From NCBI GenBank assembly GCA_936450465.1, contig OW388302.1, positions 54,750,959-54,814,958 on the forward strand: a stretch of 64,000 bases of DNA, written 5' to 3'. Position numbers and translations under genes: made by a program. Positions 31,881 to 43,619 of the stretch are shown here, in pieces; positions within the stretch are counted from its first letter, which is position 1; each line of letters starts with the position of its first letter. Under the pieces are notes generated by a model, which saw only the letters and a list, made by a program, of their open reading frames with translations, was not told the origin of the DNA and ran no database searches. Source of the stretch: Gibbula magus. Lineage: Eukaryota > Mollusca > Gastropoda > Trochida > Trochidae.

Positions 31881-33662
31881 AGCATTTTAGTTACCACGGT
31901 AACTGGTAGATTGTAAACATTTTTGTGATATCAAACAATCATACCCATAACCAATCATGGTTTTTTTCTAAACTATATCAAAAATTTTGACATATGATTG
32001 TATTTTTTCCTGTGTTCTGATGCAAAAGACGAACGTACGATATTTTAGAGTAGAGCGATGGACGGGGTTTGAAATCCAGCTATTGTTTATTGGTTCTTTT
32101 GTAAGTTATCATCAAGTTGTATTTCCATATGTGTTGTATGTGTTTGTTGGTATTTCATGCTAAATGTAGAAAGGTTTTCTAGGCATATATTAGTGTAGCC
32201 TTCGCACTACCCAGAGCTCGTGGTCATGTAGGTGAAATCTAAAACAATTCAAATACTACTGGAAAGTCAAATTCAGAAAATCTCCATTTTGCCTTTTGCT
32301 TGTTACAAGTACTCACAAGTTTTTTCGTATTTTCGTAAAAATTACATTTCTTTTGCTTTAGTAGGGCTTTCATAAATTCTCTTGTCTAAGTTAAGAAAGG
32401 AAAGACTTGTGTAACCTTTTGGACTCAAATACTCAAAAACTGCCACATGTACTTCAATACATAGAAATTTATTGAGTATACCTTTTATTTCTCCCCCATT
32501 TGAAATAATGTCATATGGCTGTCTTGCAGATGGAATTGTTGAAACATCGAATTGTTGAATGAGTTTCATTTCTTCATTTAATTCATAAATCTTTTTGCAA
32601 GTATCTTAAAGATGAAAATAGTGCCTGTGCTTGCAATACAAGACTCCTGATTGGTTGTGATTCCTAACCAATGAAATTGTAGCATGCCCCTGTTAGCCCA
32701 TGCCTTTGGGCGGAACCTTTAAATGTTGAACGGTTCCGTCAATATCGGTTGTGAGACACGTTGCCTTCATTATAGAAGCCTTAAGTCTAACATTTTGAAT
32801 CAACCATGGTTAAAACAAGCAGCATTTTGCTGAAATCACAACAATTTACATTTGATATGTTTAAAACAAGCAGCCTTCAAACAGTCCAATGAAATGCCTC
32901 TTAATCTGAAAATTCTTCTGAATCAAATTTGTGTTAATAATTTTCAAAACAAGCTAAGATGACTTTTATTGAAAGTGAGGGAATTAAGATGACTTTTAAA
33001 TTCTTAAAGCTGAATTAACAAGGCACAAATTTTGTTTGAAATGTAACCCATGACCTTCACAAAAACTACCTTCCTGGATTTTTTTAAACATAAGTTACAG
33101 TTGACTCCCATTACCGTATATATTGCTCAAATAAAAATAAAAAGGATTCTTTAGAGGTTATGTTTAACACATAAAACTCAATCTTGATACCCAACACATT
33201 TGAGGAAATACGGAATATACCAGGAATAATTGGAATCCCAGCCAGCTTGAGCTGATGGGACTTGCGGAGACAGGCAGTTTGAAATGAAACAAGAGTTACC
33301 TCCCTTCATGACCAGTAGGTATCTGGGTAGAGCCGAGATAGTCAAGAGCCATCGACTGTGTACTTTAACCAGCTAGCATGGTTTGCCCTTGCCATGCACA
33401 TCTCTTCTGGAAACGGCAGGTCAAGGGTTAATGATTTAAAAACTGCAGGCATGGTTAAACCCTTGGTCAGCAGCACAAACCAAATTTTCAAAGTTAAGTG
33501 TTGAAACTTTGATAAACTTGGTACAATCTTGCAGCCGATCAAGGATTACCAGCCTCAGCTGACGAATTTGACAGGCATGGTTAACCCTTCACTTGTGAGT
33601 CTTAGATTATCAAAGCTCTTAATGCTGACCTTGTCCTATAAGAGCTTTTGTACCCTTCGCCC
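31881..33662 (+). other. Start of 3' UTR or flank
   Basis: Downstream of the stop there is no further exon. Transcripts of this family often have long 3' UTRs, but the extent cannot be read from sequence alone. Confidence 0.45.
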
Positions 33663-34129
33663 AGGGTCTGGATTTTTAAGCTCTCTTAGCGCCAAGATAG
33701 TCATGAGCCAATGTTACGGAATGGTATTTATTACTCGCCCGTTGAAGATAACACTGTTTAATAAATCTACAATATTATTACATATTGTGTTATAACATCG
33801 CGTGCTGCCGATTGATGTGACATCATAATTGCATAAATATGACGTCACAATATTAGAGTTGTGGTCGCAATGGTCTGTGTCCCATTTATCGACAAGTTCG
33901 TGGAATTAAGTGACATTTAAATCAGTGAGTAATAAATAAAATACTAAACTTGGTTCTGTTAATAACATATTTATGAAACTTGTGAGATGGTATTTGTATT
34001 TAACTCGCTTTCGCTTGTTAAATACAAACCACTCACGAGTTTCCTTAATATGTTATTAAACTGGACGTCGTTTAGTATTCTCTAACTACGACATGCTCAG
34101 CACTAAGCAAGCTTTGAAAATCCAGAGCC
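33663..34129. mobile_element. Foldback element, CTCTTAGCGCCAAGATAG family
   Basis: The outer ends GGTCTGGATTTTTAAGCTC and, inverted, GCTCTGGATTTTCAAAGCT match. An inner inverted repeat (33941-34083) has TTAATAACATA arms and a GC-richer apex at TTTAACTCGCTTTCGCTTG. It has the same terminal motif as the MITE at 15031. Confidence 0.7.
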
Positions 34130-35356
34130 TTGTTTCTTCCAAGAATATGAGGCGCAGGTTAAGGGTTACTGGCGGTTAGTTCCACATGATAGCGTCTCTC
34201 CGTCCAAGTACCTGTGTACATATCTTAAGGATGTTCTATAAACAACGCGGCGACATCGAGCAACCCTATCTGCCACTGCTATATTCTGATGTGCCCTGTC
34301 TTTCCTCAAAGAAAGTTTTTCCATTCATCAATTTCAACGACATTTTGCCAAGAGGCTGTTTGACAAATGTCCTCACCACTGGGTGACGCAAACGCCCTTT
34401 TATCACCAAGAGGTGTCTGCTTGCTCACCTGAGATATACCGTGGTTTCTGTCGTTTGTCTGTCGACGTGCCTACGTAATGGACCTGAATGTGAACAGCAC
34501 TAGACCATGTGGCTTTTCCTCATCCGACTTTTTGTATCATGACCTTGACCTTAATCTTTTGAATGCCTGTGAGTTCAAACTGCCCTCTAACCTATGACCT
34601 TACGGGGACCGAACACTCAGGGCAGATATTGTCGTATGCTTGTTTCAGATGTTGATGCATATATGTGTGAGATAGATACTACATTGTTGATATTATATTC
34701 AACTCGAGCATGACTTGTTACATAAACATGCAGTTTTGTACAAATGACGTTGTTTCTCCCTTATATGTGATCAGTGTTGCTAAATCTGTCTTTTTAGAGG
34801 TACAGCCTACAGACAGAGAGTAGAGACAAAACTATATAAATATCCTGTGATTGTTATCTCTCTGTATTGTATTTCGTTATTTAATTGTTTCGTCATTCCG
34901 TAATGAGAGTGTGTGTTTCCAATCCCTGATACAAATCAAAATGAATTCAGATAATGTTGACTACCTTTATATCCACAGTCTAATTCCATGTGTGTTCGCT
35001 CTGTTTTATTTTCAATGTCACTCTCTGAGTTTTGGACATTTAATTTTCTCTTCTGCCGTGGTTGCATTTTTTCAAACAAAAAAATCCTCATAAATTGGGC
35101 TTTCTTTTCTCTGTACACTTTATTAACATGTGTGGTGCTGGGTTAGCAGTGTTTATGAAAGAGAAATATTGAAAATATTACTTCATTGTTATTAATTTAT
35201 TGCAATATTTTGTTACTAACTTTATTATCAAGTACGAGGGAGAAGATGAAATTGTTCTTTTCAGTTCTGAAAAAATCCATGAAAAAAATTAGAGGCCTAC
35301 TTTGATTTGTGTTTTTATACATGCAGTGTTTAAAAAAACATGTTTGAAAGAATTAC

Positions 35357-35362
35357 AATAAA
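35357..35362 (+). terminator. Candidate polyadenylation signal (proximal)
   Basis: AATAAA about 3.5 kb after the stop codon, in AT-rich sequence. Weak evidence because such hexamers are frequent here. Confidence 0.25.
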
Positions 35363-35449
35363 CTTATATATCTATATCAGAGATATAACGTACTTAAAAA
35401 AAAAAAATTATCTTGAATTATTGTAAGATTTTTTGATATTAGTATTCCA

Positions 35450-35600
35450 AATGTAATCTTGAAATTTTTTAGGTTTTGATAATCATTCAAGATCATAATT
35501 AGGTTTTGATAATCATTCAAGATCTTAATTAGATAATCTTGCAAATTTAGGTTTTGATAAATAATCATTCAAGATCTTAATTAGATAATCTTGCAAATTT
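35450..35600 (+). repeat. Short tandem repeat, GATAATCATTCAAGATC units
   Basis: Three imperfect units of about 35-55 bases, AGGTTTTGATAATCATTC then AAGATC and AATTAG, with a TTGCAAATTTAGG spacer in the later ones. Confidence 0.8.
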
Positions 35601-35639
35601 AGGTTTTTCAAAGCTGTCACAATTTCAGTCTTCTCCATG

Positions 35640-36215
35640 TATTTATTTGACTAACTCCCGGATTGTGCAGGGTATGGACAGTGTAATAACCCATTTTAAA
35701 CATGTGAAATCTTGCAAGAAATATTGTTCCCTTGCAAGAGAAAATATCATTCCCTGCAAGATGAAGTGCATTGCTTGTGAATGGGTCGCTCTTTGCAAAT
35801 TAAATCCTGCAACAGAAACAGTCATTCCTTGCAAGATGAAGATATCACTTGTTATTTAAACAACATCTTTGTATGAGAATTTTCTTCTTGCAAGAAAAAT
35901 GATCATGTAAAACAAATAGATTATCATGCAGTGTGGACAGGTTATTAGACAACAGTTTACTACTGTAAAGGGAGTTGTTAAAACAAAGAAATGTACATAA
36001 TTTTGCAACAGAATGTAAAACCTTGAAGTTGTCCTTGAAAGCAGATGCAAGGACTCATTCACATTTTCAATTGCATCTTGCAAGGAATATATCTAATATT
36101 CCATATGGGACAAATTGTTATATTCCATTGTGCTAAGCAAGAGGATGCCATCTTGCAAGGGGAAAATTTAATATTCCACATGGGACAAATTGTTATATTC
36201 CATGGTGCACAGTTT
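35640..36215 (+). repeat. TTGCAAG-rich degenerate repeat
   Basis: About a dozen TTGCAAG or TGCAAG words occur in under 600 bases, and a block with ATGGGACAAATTGTTATATT is tandemly repeated (36102-36135 and 36178-36210). The segment lies in the 3' flank of the RNA-binding protein gene. The 152-codon ORF over it (36045-36503) has no domain and is repeat-driven. Confidence 0.65.
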
Positions 36216-38150
36216 CTAAAGGGATCAACCAATAATATAGCTCCTCATATTTATTTCATTGTAAATTTGACTAAAAGTCTCCATACAAATAAGTTATGTG
36301 AGAGTGAACGGCCTTGTCTCATACCATGTTTTTCTCAATACCTTTCTTGTTCATTTACCAGCATCGCTATATATATCCCTTCTAAAGTATTGTTGATTTT
36401 CTTTATAGAATGTTTATCCTGTTGGAACTATACCTATTTATATTTAGCTGTGTACAAACGTAGGGGTAGACTTATACCTATAGCTGATCCCAATGTCCTG
36501 TGACCAATCATGAATTGGAAAGATAGTTCATCGGAGGAGAAATTGTACCCTTACTGAACATGCAAGCCTGCTATACCCTTCACAATTGACAAATTCAAAA
36601 CATTTTGTGAATAAAAGGTGTTGAAAATTTTACAACCTTCTCAAAGACTAAATATTACCTTAGTGCCGGGAGGTGGGGGCGATATTTGACTCGCATATTA
36701 AAGGCTTGCCTGTTTAGCAGGAGAAGTGTGTTATGCCTCACTCACAGGGGACGGACTTGTGAACTTGTATTCCTCGTTTTTAAGATGTGATCTAGCCGAT
36801 GACTCTGACCTCAGACCTATGGATGTAATTAGGATTCTGTTGTTTAGTTAGTCCTGTTTTGTGTTCGATTATTTGTATATTTGCATGTTGATGTTGAAGT
36901 AAAATCTATTTGAGGGTTTCAACCACCAACGAGTGTACAGATAAACATTCCAGCCAATCAGAGTTGGTCATACAAAAGTAGGTATGGGCATAGTGTTGAA
37001 CATCAACTTCACCCCTATCCTGCCGACAATGAACAATTTCAATTGACCACTTCACAGTCTGAATTTTCTTTGATTCTAAAAGTTTGACCATTATATTGAC
37101 CTTACCGTTGAGGTTTGAAAGATGTATTTTTTAACAAAATAGTGATAAACCATTGAAAGTCATTTCTTGTTGGAAGATGCATATTATTCATAACTAAAAA
37201 CAAGGCAGGATAAGGGTAAACGCGTGTAAATTAAAAACAATTGTATCAATTCAAACCAGATCAGGCTCTCAAGTGATTTATACTTTTTTTCTTTTTATGA
37301 ATTCAAACTCTACCAAATATTATGAAAATGTATATGAAATTCTCCAAATTTAAACATGCAACATAGACAGTCTGTGTAGAGTGAAGTTACTGTAGTCTTG
37401 TAGTGTCTCCTTCAGCTGTACAGTATAAATCACTTGTGACCTATCTCAGGTACCTCTCTGCTTTTCATGTCTAGGTCTATCTTCCCATTTTGATCAGCTC
37501 TCTTGTTTATTGAAAATGTTTGCATGACAATTATTTCATAAATAATCAAAATAAAGCATGAATGTGCAGGGAATTTTGGGAGAAGGCATGGATGACCTTG
37601 ACCCTTGACATGTCAGTCTTTGACCTTTGAGACAATTTTCAACATAAATATATTCTTGATCTCTGATTTATTTTTGAAATTGAGATGTGTGACCAAGTTG
37701 GGCATGTTCAATTAACAATGAAACAAGAAAGTAGTACCGTCAACCAATCGTCGTGTCATTCTCTGGCTACTGACCAATCAGCGTTGAGAATCACTAAAAA
37801 GCACATGTGCAAATATCACAAAAATAATCACCTGTGTATCCTAACTCGTATGGGGTAATATATTTAAGTCATTCACCTTGTTCAATTTTCTCCATCATAA
37901 GCTGTTGGCCAGTATGAGACAATCAAAGGCTCTTTTCAAATCAAAATATTTCTATCTATTCCTTGTCAAGTTTGCTAAAAATACTGAAAGGCATGTAAAT
38001 AAAACATGAAACAACATAAATATGATTAGCCTATGTAAAGTGTAAACACATTAAAATATCTGAAAATTGTGGATAATCACTGATTCACCGACATGCCAAG
38101 TGGAATGGAGCTTCTTCACCAAATGTTCTGATGTGTGATTTCGTTGTTTT
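36216..38150. other. Flank, nothing recognised
   Basis: AT-rich, with CCAATCG and CCAATCAG words near 37743-37785. No supported gene. Confidence 0.45.
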
Positions 38151-38159
38151 CTATGGACT

Positions 38160-38265
38160 GTCATGTGACCGTCTTTTGACCAATCAGAACCTTCGATCAT
38201 ATAATAATCACTGTCATGTGACCGTCTTTTGACCAATCAGAACCTTGGATCATATAATAATCACT
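38160..38265 (+). repeat. 53-bp direct repeat with CCAAT box, two units
   Basis: GTCATGTGACCGTC, TTTTGACCAATCAGAACC and ATCATATAATAATCACT occur at 38160-38212 and again at 38213-38265 with one or two differences. Each unit resembles the CACGTGATC/CCAATCAG module seen at 2.9, 11.3 and 58.3 kb. Confidence 0.85.
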
Positions 38266-39632
38266 GACATGCCAAGTGTGGATAGTCTTCTTTGTGGTCT
38301 CCCAGATGTTTCTCTGAAAATTTAGTCCTTAGCACCGAGATTCTTAGTAGAATGGTTGTCTAGATACTATAAACTGACCGACTCCTGTAGAATGGGGGGT
38401 TGTAAAGGGTAAAGATGTCCAAATCAGTTCTCTTCAATCTTAAGCAATATTCAAACTCATCTATTCTTCAGGTCACATTTTTTTCAGGAAAATTAGAAAT
38501 TGTATCTTTGTCTTACTTGAACTCCAAGAGAAAGAAAATAGTGGTTCATTTTGAGGTAAACTTTATTTCACTCTTTTTCATCATGACCTTATTTTGTAAT
38601 CAAAATATCTGCATAAAATGTGCATGATTATTTTGTGTTCCCGTTTGAAAATGAATGTTTGTTACCTAGCTTTGCGTCCATGATGCAAGAAAATGGATGT
38701 TAGATCAAAGTTGTCATTTTTTCTGATCAAATTGTATTTTTCCATGTAAAACTTTATTGTTGGTGAAATCCACGCATTTCATATGGAAATGAAGAACCGG
38801 TTGTGATTAAAACAGTACCTCTAATCTCGTAGTTACTTCATGCATGTCAAGTTTGCGTTTTCCCAAGTGAAATTTGAATTTTGGACAAATTTTACGACTT
38901 TAATCAAATAAGGAGATGATTAAAATCAAATTTCATCCTCGATAGAGATCTTTTCGTTGCGCTTTTACTAGGGGCATTAGGTTATCAGTGCTGCCCCTGT
39001 CTGTATTCATACGGTTCTGTTGTGCAATTGATGGTATTTTTGCTCAAGTCTCAACTTTGTTCAACATTGTGTGACTGTCCTGCGGTTTTCACTCGGCATA
39101 ATATTGTTTTCTTTTCCCTGTTGTACATAAGATAAAAAATCCAGGGGAAAATCCCACCTTGTATGGATGCCAGTATTTATTTATTTGTTTTCTCCATGCT
39201 GTTTAGTTAGGCTAGCTCCTCGCTACTTGATGCTTGTATATTTAATTAATTTATCAGTGTTACTGTATGTGCAATTTGTTAATTTGAACACACCAGTTGT
39301 TTCTTTCATCTTCTTTTGTCTTTTCACAATTTTACATAGATTTGCACAGACGAACAAATTTGACCAACGAATGAATTCGAATCAAAGGCTCAACAAGGAA
39401 ATCCGATAAGAGGGGTACAAGAGTTTTCCAACTTGTTGAATATGAAATCCATTTTTACGAAGAGCCCGAGATAAGATTTCTAGCAATCGAGCGCTGTGAT
39501 GTGAATGTATAGTTGTTAACCCGCAATCCATTGGCGCGCGGGACAGTCACATAATGTTTGGTAGAATTTGGTTTTTAAGATTAGCTAGTTCGGTGGACTA
39601 TTTTTATCCTGAAGTTATCGTTCTATACATTG

Positions 39633-39638
39633 AATAAA
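39633..39638 (+). terminator. Candidate distal polyadenylation signal
   Basis: AATAAA is followed within about 20-40 bases by a GT-rich run (CTGCTGTGAACTTTGTTGTC), the expected layout of a cleavage site. The first repeat-dense DNA begins about 150 bases later, so this is a plausible end of the transcription unit. Confidence 0.4.
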
Positions 39639-39794
39639 AGTGAATTCCTGAAAACTGCTGTGAACTTTGTTGTCATTTTTATCACATACGTACACATACA
39701 CGTCTTATAATACCACTTGGCTTGTGCAGTCGACTCTTCTCCAACAGTTTTTGAAAGACATTTTCAACAATGAATAATAATGAAATTTTAAAAC

Positions 39795-40765
39795 AAACAA
39801 GAAAAAAGTGAGCATGGCTCACATACCCCGCCATCCGCTATCCGTCCATTGAGAATTATAGATGTGAAGGGTTTAAAAAACAGCTTCAAGCATCATAATA
39901 TTGTCCAAAATAATTTAAGGAACTGGCTTTGTTATTACAAAATTTCATTCACCCAGATGTAATAATTTTCAGTAACTTATTTTTTTCCCATTAGAGCATC
40001 ACACCAGTAATTTGTATACCAAGTTCAATTACAGATTCAAGGGCTTCATATCTCCGTAAAAAATAATATTTCGGAACTGGACTGTGAACTCGACGAAGAG
40101 TATCATCTGGACTATCTACATGTAAAATTTCATTCACCTAGATGTAATTATTGCTGAGAAAACTTGTCCCAATTGGAGCATCACAGCTCTTTTGGTACAA
40201 AGTTCAATTTCGGATTCAAGGGCCATAACTCTGTAAAAAAATAATATTTCCGAACTGGTTTTCGAAATCGATGAAGAGTATCATCTGGACTACCTCCATA
40301 TTGAATTTCATTCACCTAGATGTAATAGTTTCCGAGAAAACTTGTCCCCATTGGAGCATCACAGTTCTTTTGGTACTAAGTAAAATTTCGGATTCAAGGG
40401 CCATAACTCCGTAAAAAATAATATTTCAGAACTGGTTTTCGAACTCGATGAAGAGTATCATCTGGACTACCTTCATATTAAATTTCATTCACCTAGATGT
40501 AATAGTTTCCGAGAATAAATGTCCTCATTGGAGCATCACAGTTCTTTTGGTACAAAGTTCAATTTTGGATTCAACGGCCATAACTCTGTAAAAAATAATA
40601 TTTCGGAACTGGTTTTCGTACTCACAAACAAAATTTCATTCACCTAGGTTGAACAGTATCCGAGAAAACTTGTCCCCATTGAACACAATAAAACTAAGTC
40701 CAAAAAGTGAAAACAACAAAAAATAGAGCCATGGGCTCTGTAGCTCATCGGGATTTCATTGATTT
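39795..40765 (+). mobile_element. Hairpin-capped repeat with four-unit tandem core
   Basis: It begins GTGAGCATGGCTCACATACC (a small hairpin) with CCGCTATCCGTCC. The core is four units of about 177-186 bp plus a partial (AATTTCATTCACC at about 39941, 40127, 40304, 40481 and 40632), each carrying GGCCATAACTC-like and CCGTAAAAAATAATATTTC words. It ends AAAATAGAGCCATGGGCTCT then GTAGCTCATCGGG, the cap also seen at 30.57 and 63.92 kb. Confidence 0.8.
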
Positions 40766-41594
40766 ATTATCTAAGGTTAAAGGAGGACTATGCGGGATAA
40801 TGAGCCCGCTGATGGCGAACGTGTTGCGTGCTGGTGACATGGTCACGTGACTCGGACTGGGCGCAGACCCAGCGATGTGGTCATGTTTTTGACAGGGGAT
40901 TCCCCCTTTTCACAGGCGATCGTTGATTGGCTGTTTCATTCTCGTTCTTGTTTTGGACCCCGCCATCGCTAACTACAACGATTTCATGGTCCATGACCAG
41001 GTTCGAGACAACACAGCCTACAGACAGCAATCCCACAGACGATTTAATTGTGTTGCAGAGGTTTGGACGTCTTGGACAGACGTATTTTACTGGAAATCCG
41101 GGATCGATTCCTTGATCCCCAAGGGCACTACACTGGGTTTATCGGACTTTAGATGTGTAGATGTTTGGGGGGAAAACGATTACAATAAAAAAAAAATGCT
41201 AACATGTATTACTATTAATTCATTTGGTATTCTTCATAAAGCAAAACTATTTTCGTAAGGAATGACAGATATTTAATTTAAGAAACCATTGTAGTAAAAT
41301 ATATGTAAAAGATGTATTTTAACTCATAAAACATGTTAAACAAGTTTTGTAGGTAACAACTTCAATATTGTAAAAAAAAAAACCAGCATTGTTCATGTCA
41401 CTCAGTCTCTATGAATGTACATCATACATACTGGACAAAACAGTGGCATTTTGAAATTATTCCATAGTGATATATTTATTGATAGTGATGTTTTAATCCT
41501 GAAATATATAAACCCCAACTTGGACATATAAATATACTCTGTCAATGTCAATAAATATACAAATTTGTTTTGACATAGATTATCCCGGGAACGG

Positions 41595-41690
41595 GACAAA
41601 ACGGCGATAAACCAAAACGTCGAAAGGCGAAAACGGCGAATATTTGACGAAAACGTCGATGAAATGCCTGGCGAAAACGTCGATAAATTT
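41595..41690. repeat. CpG-rich GAAAACGTCGAT array
   Basis: Five imperfect copies of (G)AAAACGNCGAN occur in under 100 bases (AAAACGGCGATAAA, AAAACGTCGAAAGG, GAAAACGGCGAATA, then GAAAACGTCGAT twice). CpG density stands out sharply from the AT-rich surroundings. Confidence 0.8.
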
Positions 41691-41699
41691 TATATAGAG

Positions 41700-43380
41700 C
41701 AATAAAGTATAAAAGTATTATTTAGTTTGTTTTTATTTACGTTTTAATCCTTACATGTGATTAATGTGATTATTACAGTATGGTATTACCGTGTATTGAA
41801 GTCGCCGACAGTGTTGTGATTAAAACAACATTGTTCGCTTGGATGTTTTCACAAGACTTCATTGATAAGTGGATAAACTCAAACTCCTCCTACAGATTAG
41901 ATGTCACTCACCACCATGCCTTTCCCTTGTACGGTGTGTAAGAAGACAAATTAAAATTCTTTATTTCTCAAAATCGCCACCAACGGTGGTACATGAGCTT
42001 TACAATTCAAAGAAAATTTATACAAAAATTCCAAGATGGACAGAAGGAACATATAAACAATATTTATATATATATTTAATGTTGAATAATGTTTTATAAA
42101 TGTATTGCTAAACAGTCATTGAATTGTTAATACTGTTCACATAAACCTTCTTATAACAAATTAAATGTACAATATATTGACATGCAAGTCGTGTGTCATT
42201 TATCTAGTCAGTAGTGTATACAACGTGCAGCGAAACTTTGCAATCGACAAATTGTCTAGCCAGACTGGAGACAATTGCAATGCGATTTGGCAATAGAAAG
42301 CTTACATATAATGCTTTGAAGTTTCATCCCCAGGGTTCTACTTGAATCTATGTACAAATAACAGTGTTCAATACACATTGTCTGTTATGTCAGCAGCATT
42401 TCCTGTATATTAGCGGTTGTCGTCTCCACTGACACTACCAAATACCACAATTATGTAACGTCGCAGATTGTGATCACATCATTACACGGAGTCAGATACC
42501 TTTCAATTAGCATTCAATTAGCATTGCTATGTCCCTGTAATGAAGTCTTTTGGTGATATTTTCATTTCTACCACATTTTAAATATTTGATTTTTTATAAG
42601 TTACGCATAGGGCAAACTGAAAGAAGTCACCAGCTGTAGAAGTCGCCCGAACTTCGGAGACTTTTCACTTCCAGCTGACGCTATAATATCTGCAATAAAT
42701 GCAAACTGTTTGTTTCCAAATGTTCCTTTTTAATATGTTTTATTTGTATTTTATTTTTATGAATTATTGATAGTTTGATATATTTTTGTTTTATCAAAAC
42801 TAGCAATTGCGTGAGGTTCAATTAACGGTTTCATGAAATAATTTGGACACTATTACATTTTCTTTGTAACCACTTGTGAAGTTTTAAATGGCCGCGGAAA
42901 AAATATGGAAATATGTAGAAATATTACATTATCACATATGACAACAACATTAAGTTAATTAATTATCAGTTTAGCGCTCACATCGTTTATGCAGCAGCAT
43001 ACCTGCGAAAATGATTGCGACATCATTTATTCTAACAAAGTTTGCGGCAGTTGCTGAAATTAAATAGGAAAGCATGCTCTCAATAAATTACAAATTACTT
43101 CAAGCAGTTTAACTAGGGATAATGTATTGTTCCTGGACTATTATCCATGTGTTTAAGGATATAAAGAATCAGTTTGGTGAATAGTTTAAACCACTGACGC
43201 ATGCCAGAACATTTGGGTTGTAGGGTCCGAAGGAAGGTCAATCTTGTCCGAACTGATATACGCAACTTTAACCGTTTTTATTTTCGGTTAATCTTAAGCA
43301 ATTCTGAAATATCTATGTAAAATCGAGTAAAATTCTTGATTTAAACAGTATTTATTTCCAGATGGTACACGGAAAGGGGG
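41700..43380. other. Nothing recognised
   Basis: AT-rich DNA inside the 25-nt TIR interval. No transposase frame was found. Confidence 0.45.
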
Positions 43381-43619
43381 ATTGATAAACAGGGTTACCC
43401 CTATATTAATATCTCTCCCCGTGACGTTGACAGGATTTATATACATTATAACATGAAACGTACATTACAACAAAAATAATAATTTCACATACAAAAACTG
43501 AATATGTAAATTCAACAATTACCACAACCTATATACATGGACAATCAACAATTGAAAATAAGAAATGTATGCTATTGCATGCTAACAAATATAACATTTG
43601 GTTAAACTTCACGTGCTTT

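Noticed and set aside
36045..36503. 152-codon ORF in the 3' flank
   Set aside because: Reads through a tandemly repeated ATGGGACAAATTG block; no domain and weak composition.
40923..41258. 111-codon ORF as a transposase or toxin-like gene
   Set aside because: No recognisable motif, overlaps another equally open frame, and no splice or promoter support.
43380..43619. LINE 3' end and target duplication
   Set aside because: I could not find a poly(A) or tail repeat or matching flanks, so no exact boundary is claimed.
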